Assembly (NCBI GenBank): GCA_964420835.1
Contig: CAYQUO010000014.1
Location: 1 to 64,000, forward strand
DNA length: 64,000 nucleotides
Direction of reading: 5' to 3'
From: CAYQUO01 sp964420835
Lineage (GTDB): Bacteria > Chloroflexota > Anaerolineae > Anaerolineales > Anaerolineaceae
Each line of letters begins with the position of its first letter. Positions within the stretch are counted from its first letter, which is position 1. Made by a program: the position numbers and the translations under genes. The notes beneath the pieces were generated by a model. The model was not told where the DNA came from. It worked only from the letters and a program-made list of their open reading frames with translations, and did not search any database. Shown here piece by piece: positions 23,587-31,702 of this stretch.

Positions 23587-24732
23587 TCAGGTATCCTTGA
23601 TCTGCGTCCGCAGCAGGCTGGTGAGATTGCCGAACACCCGCGAGATTAAATCCTCAGGGAAGCGGGCGGCGAACGGCATGCCCTGGTTTATGGCAACCTG
23701 CAAGTTCTCGGGTGAATGGGGTACAAACCCCAAGACCGGGGACTTGAAACGCTCCTCGATCTCCGGCTTGGTCAGCCCCTCCCGGCCAACAGCGCGGTTA
23801 AGCACCAGGAACAGTTTTGCGCGGGGTACGCCGACCTCCTGGAGGTGATTCATGGCCAACCGGGTCAGTTCCACGGTGACCGGATCAGGGCCAAAGACGA
23901 GGACAACACATTCCGAGCTCTGCAGGATGGGAATGCTGATGCGGGACAGGGCCCGCCCTATGTCTACGAGCACATAGTCGAAGGTAGACCGCAGGTTTTT
24001 AAACAGGCGGTTGATACGTTCGGGGTCCAGCAACTGGGCATCGGCAATCGAGCCGGAACCCTGGAGCAGGGAGACCTTCCAGGTTTTATCGGGCTGAAGA
24101 AAACCCGGCAGATTTTGCACATTATAGGGTTCGGGTTTGGATATGATTTTTGTGATCGTGTGGCCGGAGTTCGATCTCATCATCATCGCCAGGGAACCGA
24201 ATGGCAGGGCCAGGTCACTGACTACAACTTTTTTTGGGTTGACCTGCTGGGCCATGCTGTGTGCCATGTTCAAACAGATCGTTGAGGTACCAACCCCGCC
24301 CTTGGCGCTGAAAAAGGTGATCAGTTTTCCGGTGGACGGTGGCTTGACGATCTCCCGCCCGCGGGCGGCGATGCTGGCGCACTTTCCAAGCAGTTCGGTT
24401 TCGATGCCGGGGCGCTTGATGATGTAGTCTGAAATGCCCTTCTCCAGGAAACGGATAACCTCCCGCGGGTCATATTTCGATGAAAGAATGATGATCGGGA
24501 TGTGGGAGGTTTTGGGATCCTTTTGGATGCGCGTGAAAACCGTTTCAGCAGAGATGTCCGGGAGGAGCAGATCAAGGATGATGAGATCGGGGATTTCTTT
24601 TGCCGCCTTGAGCAGGCCAACACCGCCGCTGTCGGCCAGCGAAACATCAAAACCGGCACTGCTGAGCAAGGTGGAGAGCCATTTTAGCGTCGCCTTGTCG
24701 TTGTCGATCGCAAGTATCTTTTTTCTGTCCAT
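23587..24732 (-). CDS. CpaE-like receiver-ATPase protein
   Basis: The product (381 aa) has an N-terminal response-regulator receiver domain (residues 1-125; DNDKATL acidic pocket, phospho-acceptor Asp in LIILDLLLPD, Lys in IIKRPG). A ParA/MinD-type ATPase follows (residues about 135-370) with deviant Walker A FSAKGGVGTST and a switch region VVVSDLALPFGS. This is the CpaE/TadZ layout, which places type IV/Tad pilus machinery at a pole. No tad or cpa genes lie next to it here. ATG 24732 has AGGGGTGA upstream. A TATAAT on the minus strand at 24837-24832 may be its promoter, leaving a leader of about 95 bases that contains a hairpin. Confidence 0.88.
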   Translation of the reverse strand: MDRKKILAIDNDKATLKWLSTLLSSAGFDVSLADSGGVGLLKAAKEIPDLIILDLLLPDISAETVFTRIQKDPKTSHIPIIILSSKYDPREVIRFLEKGISDYIIKRPGIETELLGKCASIAARGREIVKPPSTGKLITFFSAKGGVGTSTICLNMAHSMAQQVNPKKVVVSDLALPFGSLAMMMRSNSGHTITKIISKPEPYNVQNLPGFLQPDKTWKVSLLQGSGSIADAQLLDPERINRLFKNLRSTFDYVLVDIGRALSRISIPILQSSECVVLVFGPDPVTVELTRLAMNHLQEVGVPRAKLFLVLNRAVGREGLTKPEIEERFKSPVLGFVPHSPENLQVAINQGMPFAARFPEDLISRVFGNLTSLLRTQIKDT

Positions 24733-24781
24733 GGTTCACCCCTAAAATTCTGAAGCAACAACGAATTTATGCTATGGAAAC

Positions 24782-24829
24782 TTGCAATACCCAACACATG
24801 TACGTTCCCGGATCAACGGGACGTTGCAA
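24782..24829. repeat. Nested inverted repeat in the leader of the CpaE-like gene
   Basis: ACGTTCCCG (24802-24810) and CGGGACGT (24817-24824) form a stem with one bulged base around GATCAA. Self-complementary TTGCAA copies lie on both sides, at 24782-24787 and 24824-24829. It could be an operator or an mRNA structure between the presumed promoter and the start codon. Confidence 0.4.
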
Positions 24830-24837
24830 ATATTATA

Positions 24838-25205
24838 CACTTTTTCGCATAGAGATTCTATATGTACAAGAGGAACGATGCGTATGTAAGGTATGGAGGT
24901 TTCACACAGTAAACCGGTGGTGAAACAAGACCCCGGGCAGGCGGCGGAAAACACCCGGGAGCATCAGGCGGGCATGTGGAAGGCGGCCACGCCCGCGGCT
25001 TTTAAGGCCACCAGTAGAATACTGCGCCGGAGGAGTTGCCGCTGTCAGGCGCAGGCTTATTCCGGGAGGGTGCGAAGAGGGAGACCAGGAGGAAATTCAG
25101 GGGCAGGGCTCCCAGGGCGCCGGCCAGTTCATTATTTTAATTACAACAGCATTTCCACGAAGTCATGCTCAGGAGAAATACAAAGGTTAAAAATTTGATG
25201 CTCCA
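24838..25205. other. Intergenic stretch with a possible coding remnant
   Basis: No intact gene. From 24893 to about 25135 the sequence is much richer in G+C than both neighbours. On the minus strand it reads as a hydrophobic peptide (ELAGALGALPLNFLLVSLFAP and onward, about 43 codons) ending in FYWWP and a stop near 25007. It has no start or ribosome site and looks like the end of a decayed membrane-protein gene at the edge of the polysaccharide locus. The remainder is AT-rich. Confidence 0.3.
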
Positions 25206-26336
25206 TCACCCTTGGACTAATTGAAGGATTGCTTGGCTGGTTTCAGTGACCAATCGTTCTACTGAAAATTGCTGAATAATCCGGGTTCGAGCAAGCAACC
25301 CTAATTCTTTCCGTTTCCGTACAGGGAAGTTTATCATGGTTTCCAGCCCTGTTGCCAGAGCCTCAGGATCTTTGGGCGGGACAACGATCCCCGTATCCCT
25401 GATGATCTTCCTCGTATCCCCCACGTCAGTAGTTACACAAGGGATGCCGCACGACATGGCTTCACATATTGCATTCGGGAAGCCTTCACTAATCGAAGAC
25501 AAGCAACAAATATCCAAGCCGTTGTAAACATCCTCGATGGTATCGCATGCATCGACCCAGATTAAGCGCTTCCCCAGCCGAGAAGATTCGATCAATTCTG
25601 ACAGGCCATTCCAATATGGGTTGTTCCGGGCTCCCGCGCAAAGAAAGAAAATATTATTGTATTTAGTGGATAAAATGCGGGCTGCGTGAATGAAATTGGC
25701 ATGGTCCTTAATTGGATCGACACGACCAACCAATCCGATTACGATAGCGTTTTTGGGGATATTAAAATTTTCTCTGAACTGCTTTCGTTTTCCTGGGTCG
25801 GGGTGGAAGCGATCGGTGTCAATCCCATTGTGAATCACAACCAGTTTGTTTTTCGGAAATCCACGGAGCAGACACTCCTCCTTACCGGCTTCGGAATTCG
25901 CAATAATCAGGTCTGCGAAATGGGCTGAAAGGCTTTCAAGTTTTTTTGATAATCGTGAAAAATAGTCATATTTCGAGAGATCCATATTGGCATTTCTTAT
26001 ACCAAAAATGACATGGATACTTGGAAACATGAATATAAGAAAAGCCGAGATAATATTAGGTTCATATAAAAAACCATATACAACTTTTGGTTTTACTGTG
26101 TATATTATCTTGATGAGATTAATTGTGAATTTGATGACATCATGTCTGCCTGATTTATTAGTAGTGTAGAATGGGATTCCAGCACTTTCAATATTTATTA
26201 CTAATTCTCCTTCACTATAATAAGAGACAATGCTGGTGGAAAACACAGATTGATCTAAATTGGTTGCAAGCGTGGCCAATTGAATTTCGGTCCCACCATA
26301 ATTCAGGGAGCGGGTTAAAAACAATACATTTATCAT
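25206..26336 (-). CDS. GT4-family glycosyltransferase
   Basis: The product (376 aa) is a GT-B glycosyltransferase of the retaining GT4 type that transfers a sugar from a nucleotide donor during polysaccharide assembly. An N-terminal Gly loop NYGGTEIQLATL precedes the acceptor domain. The donor domain has VIHNGIDTDRFHP, IGLVGRVDPIKDH and the EX7E motif in SSISEGFPNAICEAMSCGIP. It is clearly lower in G+C than most of the window and uses Ile/Asn/Lys-rich codons, a sign of recent acquisition. ATG 26336 lacks a strong ribosome site. It is the most downstream gene of the minus-strand polysaccharide locus. Confidence 0.9.
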   Translation of the reverse strand: MINVLFLTRSLNYGGTEIQLATLATNLDQSVFSTSIVSYYSEGELVINIESAGIPFYTTNKSGRHDVIKFTINLIKIIYTVKPKVVYGFLYEPNIISAFLIFMFPSIHVIFGIRNANMDLSKYDYFSRLSKKLESLSAHFADLIIANSEAGKEECLLRGFPKNKLVVIHNGIDTDRFHPDPGKRKQFRENFNIPKNAIVIGLVGRVDPIKDHANFIHAARILSTKYNNIFFLCAGARNNPYWNGLSELIESSRLGKRLIWVDACDTIEDVYNGLDICCLSSISEGFPNAICEAMSCGIPCVTTDVGDTRKIIRDTGIVVPPKDPEALATGLETMINFPVRKRKELGLLARTRIIQQFSVERLVTETSQAILQLVQG

Positions 26337-26786
26337 TTGTGGATTTTAAAATAACCGGACTACAAAAAATGAGATAAATTGTAAAAATAATACCACAGTA
26401 AATACCATATGGAAGGATGAGTGGGTTGATATTCGTTTTTAGATAACTATTTGTATTCATCTGACCCGTGCAGTTGGTGTAACCTAATTTCAGCAATTTA
26501 CAGAAAACAGGTTACATCAACTTGCCAGAAAACAGATAGATGAGTATAAAATTATTCTACCTTATGATGAAACAAGTTCAGTATTGATACAGATCTCCAA
26601 ATGACTATCAAGAAGAAAAAAACTCACCGTCTGGTTTTTCGATGATTGAGTTTTCCGATGCGCGTGGCTGTTGATCTGTACATAATGCCGGCCAACACCT
26701 GCCAACACAGCTGCTCCCCCATAAAGCAGGATGGATGATGGTCTCCGCCTGAAGGCTTTGATTGGCGATCTGCTGTTCATGAAGGT
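26337..26786. other. AT-rich stretch without a recognisable gene
   Basis: About 450 bases between two glycosyltransferase genes. Minus-strand frames give only short peptides with no family resemblance and no ribosome sites. G+C content rises sharply after about 26640. This is probably a recombination junction between the AT-rich GT4 islet and the CgeB-like pair. Confidence 0.5.
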
Positions 26787-27823
26787 TTACATTTCCAGGG
26801 TTTTGATAACCTGGCGGACCCGGTGGGCGTAGGTGTGTTCCGCCATCACGTATTCGTATGTACGGTCGACCATCTGCCTGCGGTAATCCTCGTCCTNNNN
26901 NNNNNNNNNNNNNNNNNNNNNNNNNNNNNNNNNNNNNNNNNNNNNNNNNNNNNNNNNNNNNNNNNNNNNNNNNNNNNNNNNNNNNNNNNNNNNNNNTGGA
27001 TGATATCGCCGGTGGGGTCCAGGTAGTAGGAGCCGGATTCGCCTCCAATGAGGCCTTTGCAGGAGCGCAGGAAGGAGGCCCAGATGGCACGGTCGACCTT
27101 CTGGGGGGAAATGTCCACAGTCAGCCCCAGACGCGGGCCCTCCACCTCGAAATAGCGGATGAGCTGTGTGCGTTCGTCGTCACCGATGAAGATGGGATAG
27201 ATATCGCCCTTGAAACCGAGGTCGATGGGGCGGGGGGATCCTTCCGGGGGGGGCGTATACAGGCGTGGGTTGAGTCCGTGGGGGAGGGAAACGGCCTTCA
27301 CACCCGGACAATCCGAGTAGAGAAGCGCCGTGATGTCCGGCGGCATCTGGCTGAAGACGTAATCGGCACTAGTATTGCGGAGGAAATGAAATTTCTGGTC
27401 CATTATATCGTATTCATTGCCGATGAAGACGCCCAGTATTCCCCGGCGCTGTTGGAAGGAGCCGATACCCTTGAGGAGCAAACGCATGCTGTCACCGGTT
27501 GCGGAATGCAGGATGATGATGAGGTCATAGTCGCGGATATGGCGCAGAGCCGAGCGGTAGGCCACCAGGTTGTTGATGTTAACGAGATCCACATCCAGGT
27601 CCGGCTCGGCGCGGAAAGCCTCCTCCCAGTCGAGGGTGTAGGAGAGGGCGCTGTATTGCAGCCCAAAGACCTTCCGTGCCAGCGGGATGTCCTGCACCCA
27701 GCCCGGGAAGCGGGATATGTCATCCTGGATGCCAAGCAGACCGCGGACGACCGTGTCGCTGAGGATGACCTTCAATCCGAAGCCGTTGGCTGCCAGGACG
27801 AGAGTCTTGATAAGGCTGCTCAT
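26787..27823 (-). CDS. CgeB-like glycosyltransferase, second copy, interrupted by the assembly gap
   Basis: The N-terminal 275 residues and the C-terminal 34 residues are visible; the middle falls in the N run. It is a paralogue of the gene at 27842-29026. It shares the start (MSS-KTL plus NGFG), LDVDLVNINNLVAY, IILHSATGDSM, PHGLNPRLYTPPPEG, IFIGDDERTQLI and GGESGSYYLDPTGDII, and ends in EDYRRQMVDRTYEYVMAEHT then RVRQVI. The proteins resemble the CgeB/Glyco_trans_1_2 group, which act on a spore or cell-surface glycan. The frame before and after the N run differs only because 100 N is a placeholder. By comparison with the paralogue about 248 bases are missing, which restores one frame of about 394 residues. 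The stop is at 26787-26789. Confidence 0.8.
26897..26996. other. Scaffold gap of exactly 100 N
   Basis: A fixed-length placeholder gap. Both flanks are duplicated in the neighbouring paralogue: the left flank matches about 27857-27951 and the right flank matches 28200-28254 base for base. The gap is therefore explained by assembly failure in a tandem repeat. Confidence 0.97.
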
Positions 27824-27841
27824 GATGCGTCCATTTTTGGC

Positions 27842-29026
27842 TTACATTCCCAACAGGCGGATAACCTGGCGGACCCGGTGGGCGTAGGTGTGCTCTGCCA
27901 TCACGTATTCGTATGTACGGTCGACCATCTGCCTGCGGTAATCCTCGTCCTTCAACCGTTGGATGGCTTCCTCGATGTTGGAATGATCCTTGCGGACGGC
28001 GATGTAATGGACGTCGGGCTTGAGGATGTCGTTGTATCTTCCTTCGAGCAGCACCTGGCAGGTTTTGGTGCCGATGGGCTCGAAGTGGCGGGATGAGATG
28101 CACTTGCCTGAAAAATGGAAGGGGACCTCCGTGAAGCAGGCCTGCTGCAGCTCGGCTAGGCTGGCGGCGGGGTGTTCCTCCAGGTAGCGGCGGGCGTTGT
28201 GGATGATATCGCCGGTGGGGTCCAGGTAGTAGGAGCCGGATTCGCCTCCAATGACGGCCTTGCAGTTCCTCAGGAAATTGGCCCACTGATGCCGGTCGAT
28301 ATTCCCGTGGGAGATATCGGTAACGAGGCTCAAACGGCTGGAATCCCTTTCCATAAGGTGAATCAACTGATTCCGTTCATCGTCCCCAATAAACAGGGGA
28401 TAGAGAGCACCCTTGAAACCGATATCGATGGGGCGATCAGTGCCCTCCGGCGGCGGTGAATACAAGCGGGGGTTCAGGGCATGGGGCACGGAAAACGCCC
28501 GGGTTGTCGGGCAGGCGGAGTACAACAGTTCCGCGATATCTTGCGGCATCTGGCTGATTACAAAATCAGCCCCTGAGGCACGAAGAGAACGGAATTTCTC
28601 CTCCATTTTGAAATATTCATTTCCAATGAAAACTGCAAGGCGTCCATGTCTTTTCTGAAAGAAGTGGAGAGCATGGAGCAACAATCCCATGCTGTCACCG
28701 GTTGCAGCATGCAGGATGATAATCAATTCATAGGTGGATATTTTTCGCAGGGCACGGTGATAAGCGACCAGATTGTTAATGTTCACGACATCCACATCGA
28801 GTTCGCTGTTCGCGCAAAAGGCTTCCTCCCAATCCACTGCATAGGACAGGGCACCGTAGCGCTGCCCCAGGAATGTGCTGGCCCAGCGAATTTTTTGCAG
28901 CCATTCCGGAAACCCGGCAAGTTCCCTGGGGATTCCCAAAAGACCCCGGGCGAGCGTATCACTAAAAAAGGCCCGCCAGCCGTAGCCGTTTCCGGATACC
29001 AATAATGTTTTCATTTGGCTGCTCAT
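27842..29026 (-). CDS. CgeB-like glycosyltransferase, first copy
   Basis: The product (394 aa) is the complete member of a tandem pair. The N-terminal part has VSGNGYGWRAFFSDTLARG. The middle holds DVDVVNINNLVAYHRAL and VFIGNEYFKMEEKF. The C-terminal half carries the donor-domain features of Glyco_trans_1_2 proteins: DIGFKGALYPLFIGDDER, GGESGSYYLDPTGDII, and SSRHFEPIGTKTCQVLLEG, where the conserved Glu and the E/G-T-K segment bind the nucleotide sugar. It overlaps the upstream epimerase gene by 4 bases and leads the second copy by 18 bases. Acceptor and donor cannot be told. Confidence 0.85.
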   Translation of the reverse strand: MSSQMKTLLVSGNGYGWRAFFSDTLARGLLGIPRELAGFPEWLQKIRWASTFLGQRYGALSYAVDWEEAFCANSELDVDVVNINNLVAYHRALRKISTYELIIILHAATGDSMGLLLHALHFFQKRHGRLAVFIGNEYFKMEEKFRSLRASGADFVISQMPQDIAELLYSACPTTRAFSVPHALNPRLYSPPPEGTDRPIDIGFKGALYPLFIGDDERNQLIHLMERDSSRLSLVTDISHGNIDRHQWANFLRNCKAVIGGESGSYYLDPTGDIIHNARRYLEEHPAASLAELQQACFTEVPFHFSGKCISSRHFEPIGTKTCQVLLEGRYNDILKPDVHYIAVRKDHSNIEEAIQRLKDEDYRRQMVDRTYEYVMAEHTYAHRVRQVIRLLGM

Positions 29027-30072
29027 GATGTTGCCAAGTGCCTTTCGTGGCGGTGAATGCAGCGCTCGATTCGGTCCATGTTTTTACGGGTCCACCCAAT
29101 GGTTTGGGCCAGCCCATCGTGCAGGGTTGTTTTGGCTTCAAATCCCAGTTTTCGGCGGGTTTTTTCGGTGCTGCCGAAACGCCGGCCGGAATGGTCCCAG
29201 GGTCGGCGGGGCAGAAGTTGCACGCCTCCGGGGTTTCCGGTGAGTTCGTTGATGGTGTCAGCCAGCAGGCGAATGCTGGTCTCGATGCCGCTGGCCAGAT
29301 TATACACTTCGCCGGGCTGGCCGTATTCGGCGCAGGCCAGCAGGCCGCGTACGATGTCTCCGACGAATACGAAGTCGCGGCTGGTCTCCCCGCCGCCTTC
29401 CAGCGGCAACGGCTGGCCATGGAGGGCTTTGTAGATGAAAGTGGGGGTCACGTTGCGCCACACGGTGGCCGGGGTGCCGCGCCATTGTCCGGCTCCGAGC
29501 ACCTCGCCGGGGCCATATACGTTCTGGAAGCGCGTCCGCACAGCCGGCACCTGGTGGTGATTGTAATAATAGACCATGTAAAACTCGCCAACGATCTTGG
29601 AGATGGAGTATGGGCTGTCCATGGTAATGGAGATAGGGGCGTCTTCCAAGGTGGCACTGGCTTCGTTGTAGGTCTTTTCAGCCACAGCACAGCCTGCCCC
29701 GGAATAGACGACCTTTTTCACATTCTTAAAGAATTTAATATGCTCCAGAAGTTTCAGTGTTGTGAAGAGGTTGTTGTCATGATCGGCGATCGGGTTGTGC
29801 ATGGAAGACTGATTGCCATGGTAGGTACTGAGGTGGAAGATGTAGTCGTACTCGTCGATGATGCCATCCAGGATGGCGTCATCTGCAATGGAGCCGAGGG
29901 TGAAGCGGATGCGCGCATCCTCCGGCAGATTGTCGCGCTCGGAGGAGAGCAGGTTGTCCACTACGTGGATGCTGCTGGCGCCCTCCTCCAACAGCCCAAG
30001 GACAAGGTTGCTACCGACGAAGCCGGCGCCGCCGGAGATAAGGAAAGAAGAGTTGCGAAAAGGGTTACTCAC
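29023..30072 (-). CDS. NAD-dependent sugar epimerase/dehydratase (extended SDR)
   Basis: The product (349 aa) has an NAD-binding Rossmann start (ISGGAGFVGSNLV), the catalytic YSISK near residue 165 with upstream Ser in VVYSGAGCAV, and the substrate domain with NVYGPGEVLG and SRDFVFVGDIVRG. These are features of nucleotide-sugar 4-epimerases and 4,6-dehydratases such as GalE/WbpP/RmlB relatives; the exact reaction is undecided. The start is GTG 30072 with AAGGAG 8 or so bases upstream. It overlaps the CgeB-like gene by 4 bases. Confidence 0.88.
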   Translation of the reverse strand: MSNPFRNSSFLISGGAGFVGSNLVLGLLEEGASSIHVVDNLLSSERDNLPEDARIRFTLGSIADDAILDGIIDEYDYIFHLSTYHGNQSSMHNPIADHDNNLFTTLKLLEHIKFFKNVKKVVYSGAGCAVAEKTYNEASATLEDAPISITMDSPYSISKIVGEFYMVYYYNHHQVPAVRTRFQNVYGPGEVLGAGQWRGTPATVWRNVTPTFIYKALHGQPLPLEGGGETSRDFVFVGDIVRGLLACAEYGQPGEVYNLASGIETSIRLLADTINELTGNPGGVQLLPRRPWDHSGRRFGSTEKTRRKLGFEAKTTLHDGLAQTIGWTRKNMDRIERCIHRHERHLATS

Positions 30073-30101
30073 TCAGGGAAGCTCCTTGCATATAAAATAT
30101 A

Positions 30102-30129
30102 GACCATGGATGATGGACCATGGACCATA
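30102..30129 (+). repeat. Heptamer repeat array, left flank of the four-helix-bundle gene
   Basis: Four tandem 7-base units run GACCATG, GATGATG, GACCATG, GACCATA, and degenerate copies continue to about 30160 (GGCCATGG, CCATCGACCATG). An array of the opposite orientation sits on the other side of the gene at 30701-30741. Confidence 0.75.
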
Positions 30130-30200
30130 ATAATTGGCCATGGAAAATAACCATCGACCATGATTGGAAGACCAGGAGGGTTTTGGGATGATCTGGAGGT

Positions 30201-30632
30201 TTATTCATCATCTTCCAGTAGATCAGATATGTCTGTTTCAGTTTGATAAGCAGCCATTTCTTCACGGATGCTAGTTTTGGGTTTTAGTGCCTTACGCATA
30301 GCCTGGATTTTCCTTGCCAAGAGCTGGCTGTCCCGCTCTGCCTGTTCCAATTGTATGGATTCGATCTTGTACAACCGCTGCATTAGGCGGATACAGGCAA
30401 TGGTTTCGACCAGAGAGCGCAAGGCCATACCCAGGAAACGAACCTGTTCAGCATCACTCTGCCCAGTAGAGCCCTCTGCGATATTTAAGACGATTGAGGT
30501 GGCAGCCTTGCGTATTTGCACCTTCAGGTTGTTCTCTTCCTGGCGCGGCAGGTTGGAGGACAGTCGGTATACGGCGGCACAATATTCCATGCCCAGCTGC
30601 CAGACCTCGAGATTCTCAAACTTGTAGGTCAT
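30201..30632 (-). CDS. Four-helix-bundle protein of the 23S rRNA intervening-sequence family
   Basis: The product (143 aa) begins with the family signature YKFENLEVWQLGMEY and has RKAATSIVLNIAEGST and FLGMALRSLVETIACIRL, the core helices of the S23/IVP-type four-helix bundle. The C-terminal extension is acidic. Such proteins are encoded in 23S rRNA insertions of Leptospira and Coxiella and also scattered singly in many genomes; the function is unknown. The frame is open upstream to 30722, but the family start at ATG 30632 is clear. It splits two sugar-SDR genes and is bracketed by heptamer arrays, so it looks like an inserted cassette rather than part of sugar metabolism. Confidence 0.88.
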   Translation of the reverse strand: MTYKFENLEVWQLGMEYCAAVYRLSSNLPRQEENNLKVQIRKAATSIVLNIAEGSTGQSDAEQVRFLGMALRSLVETIACIRLMQRLYKIESIQLEQAERDSQLLARKIQAMRKALKPKTSIREEMAAYQTETDISDLLEDDE

Positions 30633-30700
30633 TGTTTTCGTGTCAATCCAGTTGACTGCTGCTAAGGGGGGGATACTTAAACCACTATTACCCAGCCCAA

Positions 30701-30741
30701 TCGTCCGCTGCCCATCGTCCATGGTCCTAAGTCAATGGTCT
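30701..30741 (-). repeat. Heptamer repeat array, right flank of the four-helix-bundle gene
   Basis: Read on the minus strand the units are GGACCAT, GGACGAT, GGGCAGC, GGACGAT and a degenerate AGACCAT. They mirror the plus-strand array at 30102-30129, and the array runs up to the stop codon of the next SDR gene. Confidence 0.65.
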
Positions 30742-30742
30742 A

Positions 30743-31681
30743 TTACTTTTCCACCGGCTTCAGGTGGGTGAAGGTTTCCACCAGTTCGTGGGTTTTATAC
30801 CATTGAATGGCTTCGGCAACACCCTTCTTAAGCGGCGTGACGACCTTCCAGCCAAAATCCTGGTTGGTTTTTGAGGGGTCGAGCAGGATGGTGAAGGCAT
30901 CGTCCGGATTGCGCGGGCGAACCTCGACGTCCTGCTCCAGCCGGATGTTCATGGCCTGGATGGTGGCGTCGAAGAGTTCCTTGATGGCATAATCGCTGCC
31001 GGAGGAGACGTGGTAAGCGCCCCGGTTTCCCTGGCCGTCTATGGCTTTCATCACCACGTCAATCAGGTCCTGAACATAGATGAAATCCCGGCGGGTGTCC
31101 ATGACAAAGCAGCCTTTGCTGGCAGTCAGGCGTTGGTAGAAGGAGGGCAGAGGCCCGCTGACGTTGCGCGGGCCGTAGGCGTTGGCCAGGCGGAAGGATA
31201 TAGCATCCAGCGTGCTCAGGAAAACGTAGTTCTCGCCGGCCGTTTTGCTGATGGCGTAACTGCTCTCAACAGCCCGCAACGGGTGGTTAAGGGTAATGGG
31301 CTGCTCGATGGGGTGCAGGCCATAGCAAAGTGCAGTTTGGAAATAAATGAGGCGGCGGACACCATTGCGCTCTGATGCCTTGATAATAACCGTGGTCCCC
31401 AATGCGTTGGTGCGGGCATCTTCAACCCAATTATTGGGGTCCTTGTAGGAGGCGGCAGCATGGGCGACCACCTCAGGTTTGAAATTTGTAAAGAGGTTGT
31501 TAACCAGGGCTTCGTCGGCGATGGTTCCTTCAATGATCTGCAGCCCTGGGCGGGGCGCCAGATTATCGTGACGACCGGTGGCATAGTTGTCAATAACAAG
31601 CACCTCGTCACCTCGCAAGAGGAGCCTGTCAGCCAGGTGGGAACCGATAAACCCAGCCCCGCCAGTGATCAATACCTTCAT
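30743..31681 (-). CDS. NAD-dependent sugar epimerase/dehydratase (extended SDR)
   Basis: The product (312 aa) has an NAD-binding start KVLITGGAGFIGSHLADRLL, catalytic YAISK near residue 147 with Thr in YFQTALCYG, RLANAYGPRNVSGPLPSF and RRDFIYVQDLIDVV. It belongs to the GalE/UDP-glucuronate-decarboxylase-like SDRs; the substrate is not fixed. A GTG at 31690 begins the longest frame, but AAGGAG is correctly spaced only for ATG 31681. The gene lies 21 bases after the asparagine-synthase-like gene and was separated from the other SDR by the four-helix-bundle insertion. Confidence 0.88.
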   Translation of the reverse strand: MKVLITGGAGFIGSHLADRLLLRGDEVLVIDNYATGRHDNLAPRPGLQIIEGTIADEALVNNLFTNFKPEVVAHAAASYKDPNNWVEDARTNALGTTVIIKASERNGVRRLIYFQTALCYGLHPIEQPITLNHPLRAVESSYAISKTAGENYVFLSTLDAISFRLANAYGPRNVSGPLPSFYQRLTASKGCFVMDTRRDFIYVQDLIDVVMKAIDGQGNRGAYHVSSGSDYAIKELFDATIQAMNIRLEQDVEVRPRNPDDAFTILLDPSKTNQDFGWKVVTPLKKGVAEAIQWYKTHELVETFTHLKPVEK

Positions 31682-31702
31682 GAAACTCACTCCTTTCCGA
31701 AC

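Noticed and set aside
24893..25198. 101-codon plus-strand ORF
   Set aside because: No ribosome site, Arg-rich translation typical of an off-frame reading; the minus strand makes a better case for a gene remnant.
26897..26996. N run considered as a masked repeat or mobile element
   Set aside because: Exactly 100 N flanked by duplicated paralogue sequence is a scaffold placeholder.
30102..30160. Heptamer repeats considered as a CRISPR array
   Set aside because: The units are tandem 7-mers without spacers and no cas gene is present.
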